64,000 nt of DNA from Microvelia longipes. Lineage: Eukaryota > Arthropoda > Insecta > Hemiptera > Veliidae. Below the pieces are notes generated by a model, which saw only the letters and a list, made by a program, of their open reading frames with translations, was not told where the DNA came from and ran no database searches. Within the stretch, counting starts at the first letter, position 1. Each line of letters opens with the position of its first letter. The position numbers and the translations under genes were made by a program. Location of the stretch: NCBI GenBank assembly GCA_018340805.1, contig JACMZG010000008.1:31469526-31533525 (forward strand), written 5' to 3'. This document shows positions 33,620 to 44,720 of the stretch, piece by piece.

Positions 33620-34285
33620 TATTAAAGTATAGAGTGTTAAGTAAGGTATTAGATATGGTTCGCTCAAAGTATTGAGCGAACAACGTAAGACTTTCGCTAA
33701 TTTGAAACCTTAAAAACATTCGTAAAGCGTAATGTCAACAAAACTTTAGACACAGTTGTTTAAAAAAATAAGTCAGAGTTTTATGTGTTAAAGCCACAAA
33801 ACGTAATATCAAATTTCGATTAAAGTGAGAAGTTGTTTGAAAGCTTAAAAGCCGAACTCTTCAAAAACCATTATAAAAAAGTAAATTGATTATCATTAAA
33901 AAAAAGAATAGAGTTGATTGATTGTGCTAGAAGATTGCCATAGGCCTGGTTATGCGAAAACAATTTATCCTTTCTATTTGTTAGATGGTTAAATAGACTC
34001 ACTGTTACCAACTTATGAAACTATAATAGCCATTTCTTGTAATACTTTTTAACATATTTAACACCTATACTATATAATTTTAAATCTGTTTGAATTCATA
34101 TATCTATATTATTAAAATGAACCTGTAATTTTATTTTAAATACTCTTTAAAAAACTCTTTTAAAAACTATCTTTCTCACCTGCCTTATCGTATTATAAAA
34201 TATTTAAGTTTATGCAAATGCTTACCTTGATATTTTATATTTATTAGCGATTTAAATTGTCTAAATTACAGTTTTAGCAACTTAC
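33620..34285. other. AT-rich intergenic DNA
   Basis: Nothing recognised. Confidence 0.35.
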
Positions 34286-34289
34286 TTTA

Positions 34290-34370
34290 TTCACGAATTT
34301 TTAATAGAAATTGACGCTCAGATGACAGATGACGGTTGTAAAGGTGGGGGAGGGGGACTCCACTATTTGC
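34290..34370 (-). repeat. family D fragment
   Basis: CACGAATTTTTAATAGAAATTGACGCTCAGATGACAG and GGTGGGGGAGGGGGACTCC resemble the end of the 16.9-kb copy in reverse complement. Confidence 0.35.
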
Positions 34371-34579
34371 TTGCCACAGTAGCAGTAATATTTAATAGTA
34401 AGGAAGTAATGCGATTCTCCAAAGATTCGCTCTCATACCTTATCACCACTTAATGATCAAAATATTTAGAAATCTAGAAGCATTTAATCCGTCAAGTCAA
34501 ATTATAATAAAAATTCATTAAAAGTAAAAATATAAGCAAAACTGCCTGGCGTTATGTTTTGTACAAAACATACCAACCT

Positions 34580-35122
34580 AAAAAAATCGGCACCTCGGAA
34601 CTTTTCCTCATCACATCGGATTCACTAAGTTCATCCTTCCTACTTCGATCACGCTTCGCTTGTCCTCAAATGGTGAATACATCCATTTCATTCCCTGCGG
34701 TCACCTATCTAGGCACTGACCACACTTGATTCTTCATACCTTTTACGATCCAACAAAAATTATAGATAAAGTTGTCGTATTGAAACGAAATTAAGTGAGC
34801 TTACTTCTTACTTTAAGTGTAAAGGTATACACTTGTACCGAATTTTAACTCAAAATTGGTTTATTTGTCGAGTTTTCTCCATTTTTTAAAAACGTACACA
34901 AGACATTTAATAATAATTGAACTAATGCTGAAAATGAGATGAAACTTAGCACATATATTAGACATATACATACACTCTCACACATACAGACAGACAACTT
35001 TGTGAAATCCACTTAGGAGGCATTAAAAATGCCCGAAACGAATAATTCAGGTGACATCCCTGTTTCAGATTTCTTTGCAAGCACAATAATTTTCTTTATA
35101 CCTATGGTATAAATGAGGAAAA
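34580..35122 (+). repeat. family A repeat, sense, internally deleted
   Basis: AAATCGGCACCTCGGAACTTTTCC to CACGCTTCGCTTGTCC, AGACATTTAATAATAATTG, a shortened middle, CACACATACAGACAGACAAC, and ATACCTATGGTATAAATGAGG. Confidence 0.75.
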
Positions 35123-35144
35123 TCAAAACACTGTTCAACAAAAA

Positions 35145-35396
35145 ACTTAAGATGTAACGAGCAAAATCAGTGCCTGGATGGGCGACCGCTGGAAATCAAA
35201 CGAATGTATTTACTAGCTATGGACGAGTGAAGCGAGTCCGACGACATGTTGCAGAAGGTGATATGAAATTCACCAAAAAACTTGGTGATGTCTATATTCT
35301 GAGGACGAGTAAAACGAGTCCGAAGAAGTGCGAATGAACGTAGCAAATCCGATATGTTAAATAAAAGTCCGAGGTACTCCTTGCCCGAATTTTTGG
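35145..35396 (-). repeat. family A repeat, antisense 5' part
   Basis: Contains two GACGAG(T/C)GAAGCGAGTCCGA-type modules (GGACGAGTGAAGCGAGTCCG; GGACGAGTAAAACGAGTCCG) and ends GAGGTACTCCTTGCCCGAATTTT. Confidence 0.7.
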
Positions 35397-35519
35397 GTTT
35401 GACCTTGTACTTCCTTAGATCAATATAAGTGTGATAACTTATTTCTATAATAAGTGAAACCTAAGCAAGATAAAGGCCATAATGTTGGCATTTTTAAAAA
35501 TCAAGTAAATTTAGTTACT

Positions 35520-36312
35520 TAAAAAATCGGGTACAGGGTACCTCGGAACTTCCTCATCACATCGGATTCGTTACACTCATCTTCCCTGCTTCGGATTCAC
35601 TTTGCTCGTCCTCAGATAGTAAATAAATCCTTTTCATTCTCAGCCATCACCCATACAGCACTGACCACGTTCAATGCTGCTTAATTTTTATGATCCAACA
35701 AAAACTATGGATAAACTTGTCGTATTGAAACGAAGCATAGTGTACTTATTTATTAAGTAGAGATATACACTTCTACTAAATTTAAGCTCAGTTGGATAAT
35801 TTTTTACAATTTTTTAAAAACGTACACAAGTCATTCGATAAAAACTGAACTAATGCTGTCTTATACATAGCCACACGCGTGCCAAATCTCAATCCAATCT
35901 CATCACTTATCACGTTTTAAATGAGATAATGAGATAAAACTTTGTATATATATGCGTGCCAAATTTCAAATGGATCGCATCATTGTTTATTTAAAAAATA
36001 TATATATTTTTTTAATTAAATATATATTTATGTTAATGACGTCATAAAAAATATTTTCCGAATAGCACTCCTACAGTGGTAGATTGATTTTTTAACAAAA
36101 CTGCAACTCTCTGGCATAAATGCAGGACTATGATGATAACAGACACACACTCACACACATACACATACATACAGACAGACAACGTTGTGAAAACCACTCA
36201 TGTGGTCTTAAAAATACTTGAAACAAATAATGCAGGTGACATCCCGGTTTCAGATTTTTTTTTCAAACACAATACTTTTTCTATAAACCTACGGTATAAA
36301 AAAGGAAAAGTT
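35520..36312 (+). repeat. family A repeat, most complete sense copy
   Basis: Runs from AAAAATCGGGTACAGGGTACC to CTACGGTATAAAAAAGGAAAAG. Module order: TCGGATTCGTTACACTC, TCGGATTCACTTTGCTCG, CAGCCATCACCCATAC, TGATCCAACAAAAACTATGG, CACAAGTCATTCGATAA, AATGACGTCATAAAAAATATTTTCCG, GATAACAGACACACAC, CATCCCGGTTTCAG. No conserved open reading frame, so nonautonomous. Confidence 0.75.
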
Positions 36313-36389
36313 ATAAGACATTGCTTGGCTATTTGTTATTTCATTTATTATTTTCAGAATCATTGAGTAATATAGTTGTATTTCTATTT

Positions 36390-36555
36390 ACTGTACTCTG
36401 TGACTCTGCAGGGAGGCAGCATAGCATTGTGCACTTCGCAGAGTAACCGCATATGTTCACTATAGAGGTAGAGTGATGCTGACCAAGCGTTGAAACAACA
36501 TAGGTCTCTTAAGGCTACTCTCACTCTGGAGTATGTAGCTATGCTGCGTAATTGA
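36390..36555. repeat. unassigned island bounded by a 10-bp inverted repeat
   Basis: GCAGCATAGC near 36416 and GCTATGCTGC near 36540 are perfect inverted repeats about 115 bp apart. The enclosed sequence is GC-richer than its surroundings (CACTTCGCAGAGTAACCGC, GACCAAGCGTTGAAAC). Nature unknown. Confidence 0.4.
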
Positions 36556-37199
36556 AATAATGATTCGATAATTAAAATAATTTTACATTATATGTAATTG
36601 CTTTCATTGTTTATTATCGCTTGATTTGGACGAGAAATAAAGTAAGCAAACATGTCTGTAAGTTTTAATAACAAAATACGGTATGATTCTTTTTTTGGTT
36701 CCGCAACAATATATTCTAAAATTTACTTAATTTAAGCGCGCCTCGCTTTCACTAAGTTATACAGTTGGATTTAATTAAATTTTTGTAAAGAAAGGGGTTT
36801 ATAAGTCCAATGACTGTACCAAACCGTCCATGCTGTTTTTATGATTACAAAGTCTGTAAGAACTCTTGTATAGTAACAACTCTATAGTGTGTATCCATGT
36901 TTTAATAACGCAATGATTCTGGATTTAAAATAAAAATAAGTATACAACTTAAGAATGATGCAAGTGTAAGGTATATGACATTTATTTACAGTATAGTAGT
37001 CAATTCATACATGCTTTCACTTAAAAAAAGAAGGAAATGTTTATTTTTCTATTTTATCCTTTTATTGTAAAGATATTACTCAATACGTTCCCTTAAAAAC
37101 AGATATGAGAATTCCAGACAGTCAAACAGTGAAAATTGTATAAAAAAAGAAAAATCCCCACAGAGCTGGTATAAAGAAGCCAAAACATCGATAAAGGGC

Positions 37200-37473
37200 T
37201 TTTTAGCTAGAATGTGGGAGTAAGAAAATCTGTCGACTCACTTTCTCTCACTAGGCGCGCTCCCACTACTCGTGGTGTGTCTTATGGAAGGAACCTCCTG
37301 TATATTCCCGCCTCCAGTTATCGTCCAAAACTCGCCGACTTATCAACAGCTAAAAACGTGATACGGGTTTGGTAGTTATATTCGTTTAATACATCGCATA
37401 AATCAAGTTCTTTTACTTATTAGCTTGAAGAAAGAATCTTGATTGTGAATTTTTATTATATCGCGTGTAAGAG
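37200..37473 (+). promoter_or_regulatory. probable 5' UTR/promoter region of the second gene
   Basis: The 270 nt before the ATG at 37474 are less AT-rich than their surroundings and contain CpG-bearing stretches (GGCGCGCTCC, CTCGCCGAC) without similarity to the interspersed families here. A TATAAAG lies at 37170, but there is no clear initiator at the expected distance. Start site not determined. Confidence 0.3.
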
Positions 37474-37572
37474 ATGTCAGGGACCAATATGGTCCGTTTA
37501 GTTCTGACCATCTCAATCAATATTAATTTAGTTTTATTTATATCTGCACTGGATAACAACGCCACAACTAAG
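37474..37572 (+). CDS. first coding exon with signal peptide of a second secreted-protein gene
   Basis: ATG at 37474 opens 33 codons ending AAG|GTAACT. The peptide has a short n-region with one Arg (MSGTNMVR), a hydrophobic core (LVLTISININLVLFIS) and a plausible cleavage after Ser-Ala before LDNNATTK. An alternative in-frame ATG is at codon 6. The donor is identical to that of the OBP C5-C6 exon (AAG|GTAACT), and phase 0 matches what the OBP gene 24 kb upstream needs from its own first exon. OBP genes often lie in clusters, so a second OBP is the favoured but unproven identity. No C2-x3-C3 exon was found downstream, so later exons may be past the window end. Confidence 0.6.
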
Positions 37573-37952
37573 GTAACTAATAATTATTATTTCTGAAGTT
37601 TGTAAAATGTATAAGGCTTACGTATTAACTTACAATGACTAGTTAATTTGGTTAAAATAAAGCCAGTAATGCTGATTGTATATTCGATTAAATAATGTAA
37701 TTATAAATTGGAATAACCACCTCTCATTTGATCACCGTAAACTAATTTAATATAAGCTGCAAATATAAGCTTCCCTATACACGGGTGGCTTTGTGGCCTC
37801 TGCTTTTTATCTTTAGTACCTCGAGAACTGTGCTACCCAAAGGTTGACTTGCTGATTTCTTGTTAACAAGTCACTACATAGCACTAAAATATTTGTTTCA
37901 AATTCATTTAATTTGACTTAGCGCTATACACGGCTTAGGAAGCTATAACACG

Positions 37953-37987
37953 GCCCCTCTCTCAAGCTGGAAGCTTGAGAGAGGGGC
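37953..37987. repeat. perfect 16-bp hairpin with 3-nt loop
   Basis: GCCCCTCTCTCAAGCT-GGA-AGCTTGAGAGAGGGGC, with no mismatches, lies 380 nt downstream of the signal-peptide exon, hence probably intronic. Confidence 0.9.
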
Positions 37988-38519
37988 ACCTAACAAAAAA
38001 AATGTCAAATATAAACTAAACTTTCTTTAGCACATATTTCAACTCAAAACTTTAAATCTGAAAAACCAAGGGATCTCCAGAAGATCTTATACACTTCAAG
38101 ATTTATTTTTAAGATTTTTTATCGATAAATACAAAAAAAAATGGTCAATGAAACATTTTCTTCCCTTGTCTATGGGGTACGATAACTCACAAAGGTTGTC
38201 TCGGAAATGAAAATTAGTTCTTGGCGAGATGTTGAGGAGGTTCCAGAGTCTATTTGGACCTTGTCTTGTTTGAATGGGAGAAGCGAGCCGTTAGGCATAG
38301 TTTTTAAGAAAAGTGCATCCATAGGCACCTTTTGTCGATTTTGCGAACGTTCATATGTATTTGAAATCAAAAAGGTGCTAAATTTAACGAGAAAGTGTAC
38401 TTAAAAAGTTGTTCTAAATGAGGCATTCGTACTGCAAATTAGCAACGTAACACAATTCTTCGACAGACCTTCAGCTAAAACAAATCATTTATCCAAATAG
38501 AGCAGTTAGATGGAAAATC

Positions 38520-38720
38520 TCGGGGGGGGGGGGAAACCAAATCCTAGAAGGGGTGAGGTTTTAAACACCTTTAAGGGACTTCCTCTGAAAACTACTGCGA
38601 TAGAGGAGGTGAAATTTTTTCGGGGGTGTCGACGCCTCAATTGTCTCTTCCTGGTTACGAACCCGTCGCCAAATTATATTTTTTTTCTAAAACTAATGCG
38701 CATATTTATTTCATCAAACT
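38520..38720. other. G-run and GC-richer stretch, unassigned
   Basis: An 11-base G run at 38521 precedes GGTGAGGTTTTAAACACC and GGGGGTGTCGACGCCTC. An open frame crosses it but has no signal or domain. Confidence 0.3.
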
Positions 38721-38904
38721 AAGAGCAATATTTGAAAAATTCTGGAAAACTTAAAATGTTACTGAACGGTATATTAAGAATAAACACATTTATGAGCAAG
38801 GACACAATTATTCCAATACCAATTCGCCCGGCTTACAGGTTCCTACCCATTCAATATTTAATTTTTACTGACTTTTCTTTAGGCTTTTATCATTTTACAA
38901 TTAC

Positions 38905-39375
38905 AATTTTATGAGGTTAGGATCATGAGGAGGTGGGGAGAGATGGAGGGTTTTTTTTGGATGTATACGTACATGCATAAATCCATGATATTTCTGTCCC
39001 AAACCCTATTGATTATGAAATGTGTGACGTCGTTAACCCACAATATTGACTCAGCAAAAATTGCAAAATATCACAAAACTTCGAAAAGTACTGATATTTT
39101 ATGCTCATGTACCGCTATGTATAGTAAACACTTCTACGAAGTAAAAAATTTATTATCAGCATTAGGTAAGAATTTATCGATTGACACATAGAACATTAAG
39201 TCAACAAATCGCGCTTTTTTGGACTAATACATATGAAAATTCATTTTTATCGTGGCAGTATGCCACGTATATAAACAAATAATATGACAGATATAGAAAA
39301 ACAACCATGTGGCCACAAAGCGGCCCTTAACACCAACGCCGGGAAAAAGCACAAGGACAAGAACGGCCCTTGAAT
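38905..39375 (+). repeat. family B repeat lacking the (AT)n tract
   Basis: AGGAGGTGGGGAGAGATGG, CCTATTGATTATGAAATGTG, GACGTCGTTAACCCACAATATTGACTCAGC, TCATGTACCGCTATGTATAG, then GTGGCCACAAAGCGGCCC. It aligns with 1850-2210. Confidence 0.6.
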
Positions 39376-39534
39376 GCTTGACTGCTGAATCGATTGATAC
39401 CGATATAAAGTAGATACGATCATTCTGAGTAACCAGAAAACCTAAAATCGGTAATTTTCTTTGTTTTCACGAGGGCTTCAACGTGAACGAATCAAGTCCA
39501 CACTTAATACGACCATTTTAAATAACCTAAAAAA

Positions 39535-39762
39535 CGTAAGGAAAAATTAGAAAGAAGTTTGCCCACTGATGTTGTAGTTTAATGACAGAGCCACCTTTCA
39601 GACTTAACAGTCCATCATCAGTGCCTAACCAAACAAATATAAAATGCAACCGTATTATTTTATACTTTGTTGGTTAAGTACTGACTGTTAAGTCTGAAAG
39701 TTGGCTCTGTCATTAAACTATAACATCAGTGGAGACTTGGTTCTTATTTTTCCTTATATTTG
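39535..39762. mobile_element. fold-back (MITE-like) element with ~100-bp arms
   Basis: Left arm TAAGGAAAAATTAGAAAG...CCACTGATGTTGTAGTTTAATGACAGAGCC...CAGACTTAACAGTC...TAACCAAACAAATATAAAA returns in reverse complement as TTTTATACTTTGTTGGTTA...GACTGTTAAGTCTG...GGCTCTGTCATTAAACTATAACATCAGTGG...TTTTTCCTTA. The loop is about 12 nt. No clear target duplication. The arms differ at several positions. Confidence 0.8.
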
Positions 39763-39810
39763 GACTACAAAACTTAATTTTTTATTTAAAAAACTGTGGT
39801 AAACAACCAG

Positions 39811-39845
39811 CAAACCAAAAAAAGAAAAGTTCAAACAAATTTCGA
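39811..39845 (+). CDS. candidate internal micro-exon
   Basis: 35 nt between an AACAACCAG acceptor (poor pyrimidine tract) and a good donor TTCGA|GTAAGG. In the frame that joins the candidate terminal exon at 40117 it reads KPKKEKFKQIS, with the junction codon AGA. The phase fit is suggestive, but a lysine-rich 11-mer is easy to obtain by chance in such AT-rich DNA. Confidence 0.15.
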
Positions 39846-40116
39846 GTAAGGTGTCGTTTTTGATATTTTTGGACTTTGAATCTAATAAACCGATTTCATA
39901 TTATTTTGTAATTAAATAGTGTTTATTAGTAATATTAAATTACAAAATAGTTTTGCGGGATTTTATAATCTGAACAGTAACACTTTTACTTAATTTTCAT
40001 GGAGTTTTCGAAAAAAATGTGCTCAAATATTACAAAGTTATGGATGGATAGATTGAGCTTTGATTTTAGAAGAATGAGCAATAATATAATCATGCACATT
40101 TCCTTTTAACCCCCAG

Positions 40117-40184
40117 GAACATTGAGTGACAAGTACACATATTACAGCTCAGACTATCCTGCATTAACCGAAAACAAGATTTAG
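40117..40184 (+). CDS. candidate terminal coding exon, family unknown
   Basis: A pyrimidine-rich acceptor (TTTCCTTTTAACCCCCAG) is followed by two bases completing a codon, then 21 residues (TLSDKYTYYSSDYPALTENK plus I) and TAG. AATAAA lies at 40225, 40 nt after the stop. Codon use looks more protein-like than the background. It is on the same strand as the signal-peptide exon at 37474 and 2.5 kb away, so it could end that gene, but the connecting exons are not established. Confidence 0.3.
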
Positions 40185-40229
40185 ATTGGCGCCAGTAATA
40201 TTTACTTGTAATATTAACCAATGAAATAA

Positions 40230-43200
40230 ATTAAACGGCTAAACATCTAATTAATAAATATTTTTATAAAAAAATATATTCAAGCAAGTAAGAAAATTTA
40301 TTATAAACTTGAGAAATAATAATTAATCGGTAGGGAGTTTGTAAAGTTTAGATTCCACCATGTACAACTTGTAATAAAGTAGTAAAACATACTAACTCAA
40401 TGTAATTTGACTCATGTAAAGCATATAAATTACATAATTATTTTTTTAATTAAATAGAACTTATATATTTCTTTTAAATTTGTAATGTAAACATAAAGTC
40501 TACCATTTAATTTAAATAAATAAATGTTTTTTTTAGCGTGAGAGTGATTTCAGCTAATTTTAAGAATGATTTTTAGATGTTTGCTAAGCGGAACTAAATT
40601 GCGACTTAAATTACGGTTGAACTTTTTTAAGTTCATAAAAGTTTTACGTATGTATTCTAATGATGTTGACAAAAAAAACCTCGGACCATCAATAATGCGA
40701 GTTTATTCAAAACAAGTTCGTCTCATCAAAATTCAAACACGCCTTAACTTATGGGACAGAATAAAATAGCTTTGTTAGTTAATACTGTCCACCCTCACAT
40801 ATTGGTTCAACATGGAAACGAATTCTACAAATCGTGTTTTAGATTTTTTATAATAATAAAAAATTGACAAAATCGTAATTTTGAGTTCTCTATTACCTCT
40901 AAATTAATACATTACATATTTCAGCTCTAATTTTACATAACTTAATCCCCATGTTATACCCAGAAATATTATACAATTATCTTTTCAGAATATTATTTGT
41001 GTATTTCTACGTAGGATACTATAAGAAAATGGTATAGGCTTGAGTGAGACCCTTTTATCTCATAAAATCTATGTATTTTTAACACTTCGGATTTTATTCT
41101 ACCGATTCCAAGTATTAGTTTAGATGTAATTTATTTAAATAGGGGTAATCAAATTCTATACTTTTATATCTTATAAGTTCTTTCTATAAAGAAGTCTAAA
41201 AAAGGACACTCAGAAAAATCACGCAGTTAATGTATTACTTAATAAATATTCACAAAAATAAATAATAATGTCGAATGACACATTAACACTTTCATTGTTC
41301 GCATCAACTGATATTTTAAGAAGTGCAAATAGAGTTTATTCCGGAGATATTAGCATACTAAACATATTGGCGGAATAAACATGCACATTTTGTTTCGCAC
41401 GTCCAGAAAAGTCATCAGACGATAATATGTAAAATATATAAATCAAAACTCGTGCAAGCATTGTGTTCAATAAAAAAACAGACGTTCTAAAGTAAATTTG
41501 CCTACTAGTGAACCCACGGACCGGAAAAATTCATCAGTAAGAATACAGGTAATTGGTATTCTAATCATAATACACATTGTATGATAGAAAAAAAATCCAA
41601 TATAATAATAAATACTAACCTTACTCTAAACGGTTCGATAAAAAAATTGTGCATTGTGACAATTTTTATCAGTTTGACATCGACGCGTATTTTGTTAATA
41701 AACAAAAGATCAAATGTGCGGGGTTCTTTATTTATTCTTAATTATTCAATTAATGTAATTGACATTTATTTCAGTTTCTTGCTTTCTAAAATGTATTACT
41801 AAAGAGTATTTTTTTTATGTTAAATGTTTGAACCTCACATTGGATCGTATATAAAGCGAATGTGGCATTGAAACATTCGAAGCTTCGCCGACATTTATGC
41901 CACCAATGAACCTTTAAATAAAGTTAGCCAAATTTAAAATAAAATACAGTAATATACTAGACTAAATGTGAAGATTTTAAAGTTCTGGGAACTTTAATCT
42001 GAAGAAAAATAAAAGGTCGAAATCCTTATATGAATTTACTTCTTTAATAAACAGACACTGTTTGACTTCAATAAAAGGTTTTTACAAAAAATTCCATTTC
42101 AAGAACTCCTAAATAGAAATCAGAGAGACATTTCTTTGATTATCAAGTAAATTAGTAAAAGTAAAAGAGTTATAGGTGAAATTCACATAAAACAGTAATA
42201 ATTACTATTGCAAGTAATACCTTTAAGACAACTTAATAAAGGGTATAAACTAAAGGTTGTATGCAAAATTAATTCACATTATTCTCATTAATACTTTTCT
42301 AAAAGCCTTTAGAAAATGTGTTTATTTAAAAGTATAAAACTTTTAAAAGGATGTTGACAAGGCTCTGGTCTTGTTTAAAGAAAGGAATATAGATGCTTAA
42401 AATTATTTTGATAACTCAGAAAATGACGGTTCTAATGACGTCAGAATCGATTCAAATTGACTTTTAGATTACATTACGAAGATTATATCTATAAACAATA
42501 ATACAATACAAAGCAACATACAATAAACATGAGCATATTATACAATAATATGCTCGTTCTTCTAAAGTTGGCGTCACACACTATTTTTTTCTCAAATTTA
42601 TAGAAAAGTCAATGCGCATTGACCTTTGATAAATTGAGAAAAAATGAGTAACTTGTACTAATACTACTGCTCAAGTTATAGATCATAAACAGGAAATTTA
42701 AACAAGGAATAGTTTGTTATGCACGCATTTCAAAGAAAATTCGCCCGGCATGGACCTACACGCCAGAATTATTTTAATCTTAAAATACATTGGCAAACTA
42801 AATCGATTGAGACCGGTTTGCTGGAATAACCACCGTCAGCTTCCAAACTTCTTTATCTTCTTTCTATTGAGCTGTAAATGGTCTCCAACCTTGAGTCCTG
42901 GACCCTATGCCTGTGATTATTTTTTATGAGGTCCGTAAAAATATTTCTGAAACACATATAATTTACGAACAATAACATTTCTGATGAGCAAAAAGGGTTG
43001 AAACAATTGTTCCAGGCGATATTGGTTGGTTGCAGTTAGATAAATTAGCACCTAAATAAATTAATTAATGATAGACACAAACGTATTTAATTTAACCCTC
43101 TTCAACTAACTGGCAAATTACTAACAGGCATTAATTTAACAGACAAATGGAACTTAATAGGTTATCAGTTGGCTATTTGCTTCTACCGTTTCACATTCGA

Positions 43201-43580
43201 TTGACTCGATTTAAATGAAAGTATTTTTGTGATGAATAGAAAGGCCGTAAAGTTGGAAATAATGTTACTGGCCACTATTTACAAATAGTTCCTTAAAAAG
43301 TAAAAAGATTTGAGATAGCTTTGTAAAGCAAGTATAATGTCTTTTATGAGATATCATCTTTATACGGGAATATAAAAAACTTTTGAGTCAACTTCCTGGA
43401 ACCCAGCCCAAATATTAGCTCCGGCCCTGAACTCTTTTTTAAAATTCATAGCATCAATTTTCAAAATGAATTAAACATCTTGGATATTCCTGTTATTCTT
43501 GCTGAGAAAAAATTTTTGAATTGAAATTGCAGTGCAAAATAGACGGTATTTACTTATTCTAATCAAGAAGTTTGTTACTT
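40230..43580. other. 3.3 kb AT-rich region, no firm gene
   Basis: Contains the palindrome near 42608 and a weak TATA (TATATAA, 41435) with TTCAAT 34 nt later followed by a possible donor at 41548. Otherwise nothing recognised. Confidence 0.3.
42585..42644. repeat. 60-bp imperfect hairpin around a 16-bp palindrome
   Basis: GTCAATGCGCATTGAC (42608-42623) is a perfect palindrome. Outer arms TTTTTTCTCAAATTTATA and ATAAATTGAGAAAAAA continue the symmetry with small bulges. Confidence 0.8.
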
Positions 43581-43669
43581 TATAATACAATTAGTGTCTC
43601 GCAGTTTTATTATTAGGATTCTGTTCTTATACCACAAACTACTTGTGGTAACAATTACAATTTAAGTTT

Positions 43670-43723
43670 CTTTGTGTTTTTTAATGTCTTAAATTTTTAT
43701 TCAAGACATTAGAAAACACAAAG
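43670..43723. repeat. 21-bp stem hairpin, precursor-like
   Basis: CTTTGTGTTTTTTAATGTC-TT and AAGACATTAGAAAACACAA-AG pair over 21 bp with a single G:T, around a 12-nt loop. The size is at the lower edge of a microRNA precursor. No evidence of expression. Confidence 0.75.
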
Positions 43724-44319
43724 TCGTGGAGGTTTGAGTATAAAGACATTTCTATGCCATTAATCTCGCATCGTATTGCATCTAATCTATTTGATGTATT
43801 TACAGTCAAAAGTATATAAGTATTTATACGATATTTCTAAAAAAAATAACTAAAAGATTGATAGGTATTCAGTATGGTGTATATGTAGTAACTTATTATA
43901 GCAAATAAGTAGGCTTAGATTGTTTTCTTATGAATGCATTATGTTTCTCTAGTCTTACTCTGTCTTGCATATTAATGTAATGTCTTCTGATGAATATGTT
44001 TTGATTTGTTTAACCATTAAATTAGCTTCATCTGATTCCCGCTGTATATAAGTTTTTAGACCTTCATTACTATCCCGAAAATCAGAACAGTGTAAGATAT
44101 GGTTTTGGCATTAAAATGCTTCGGATATATTATATTGTAATACATAAGAGCCAAGGCATCAATAAAACTAAAATGTAGGTAATTTTTTACTAGTTTGATT
44201 AGCTTTAGGGCTTTTGATTACCATTAAGGTTTATTTGATAAACCTCTAAGCGAAAAGTAAACTAACGTACTTTTAAATACAAGTTTCTCATTCAAGTATA
44301 CAAATTTTCCTAACCTACA

Positions 44320-44720
44320 ACCGTAGGTAAATAAGAGACCCGAAAATTCAAAACCAACGTTTCATTATTATCTTTTTCAGATACTTTTATGACATTATGA
44401 GTAGTTTCATCATGCTCTCTGTGTATTGTGTCACGCATAACTCCCACTATGATCACGCTAGAGAATTGAAAGAAAAAATCAGACCTGATGTCTAGTTTTT
44501 TTGCCTTGAAGATACAATTTTTAGACCATGTTAATCTATTGTGCTCAATAGGTCATCACATAAATTTCAAACAAAGCAAGAAAAATTTAAAACTTGATCA
44601 AGTTAAAATTTGACCGAAAGGTTACTTTTTAAGAGACAAATGGATCTATTAAACTTCATTATGACATTGAACGGCATTTGGAAAATATTGACTTTTGGTT
44701 TTATTCACTTTAACGAGCTC
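44320..44720 (-). repeat. family A' repeat
   Basis: TACAACCGTAGGTAAATAAG, CTCTGTGTATTGTGTCACGCATAACTCCC, TGCTAGAGAATTGAAAG and a tail shared with 18.1 kb (GTTCACC/GTTAATC...ATTTTGATC/TTGTGCTC context). Confidence 0.45.

Noticed and set aside
39117..39165. Possible exon ending LLSALG before a strong GTAAGA donor, phase-compatible with the 40117 exon
   Set aside because: The stretch aligns with the family B copy at about 1.95-2.05 kb (same ATGTAC-CTATGTA...TTATCAG order), so it is repeat sequence.
41435..41548. TATATAA with TTCAAT 34 nt downstream and a possible donor at 41548
   Set aside because: In this base composition TATA-like strings are very frequent, spacing is long, and no coding exon follows.
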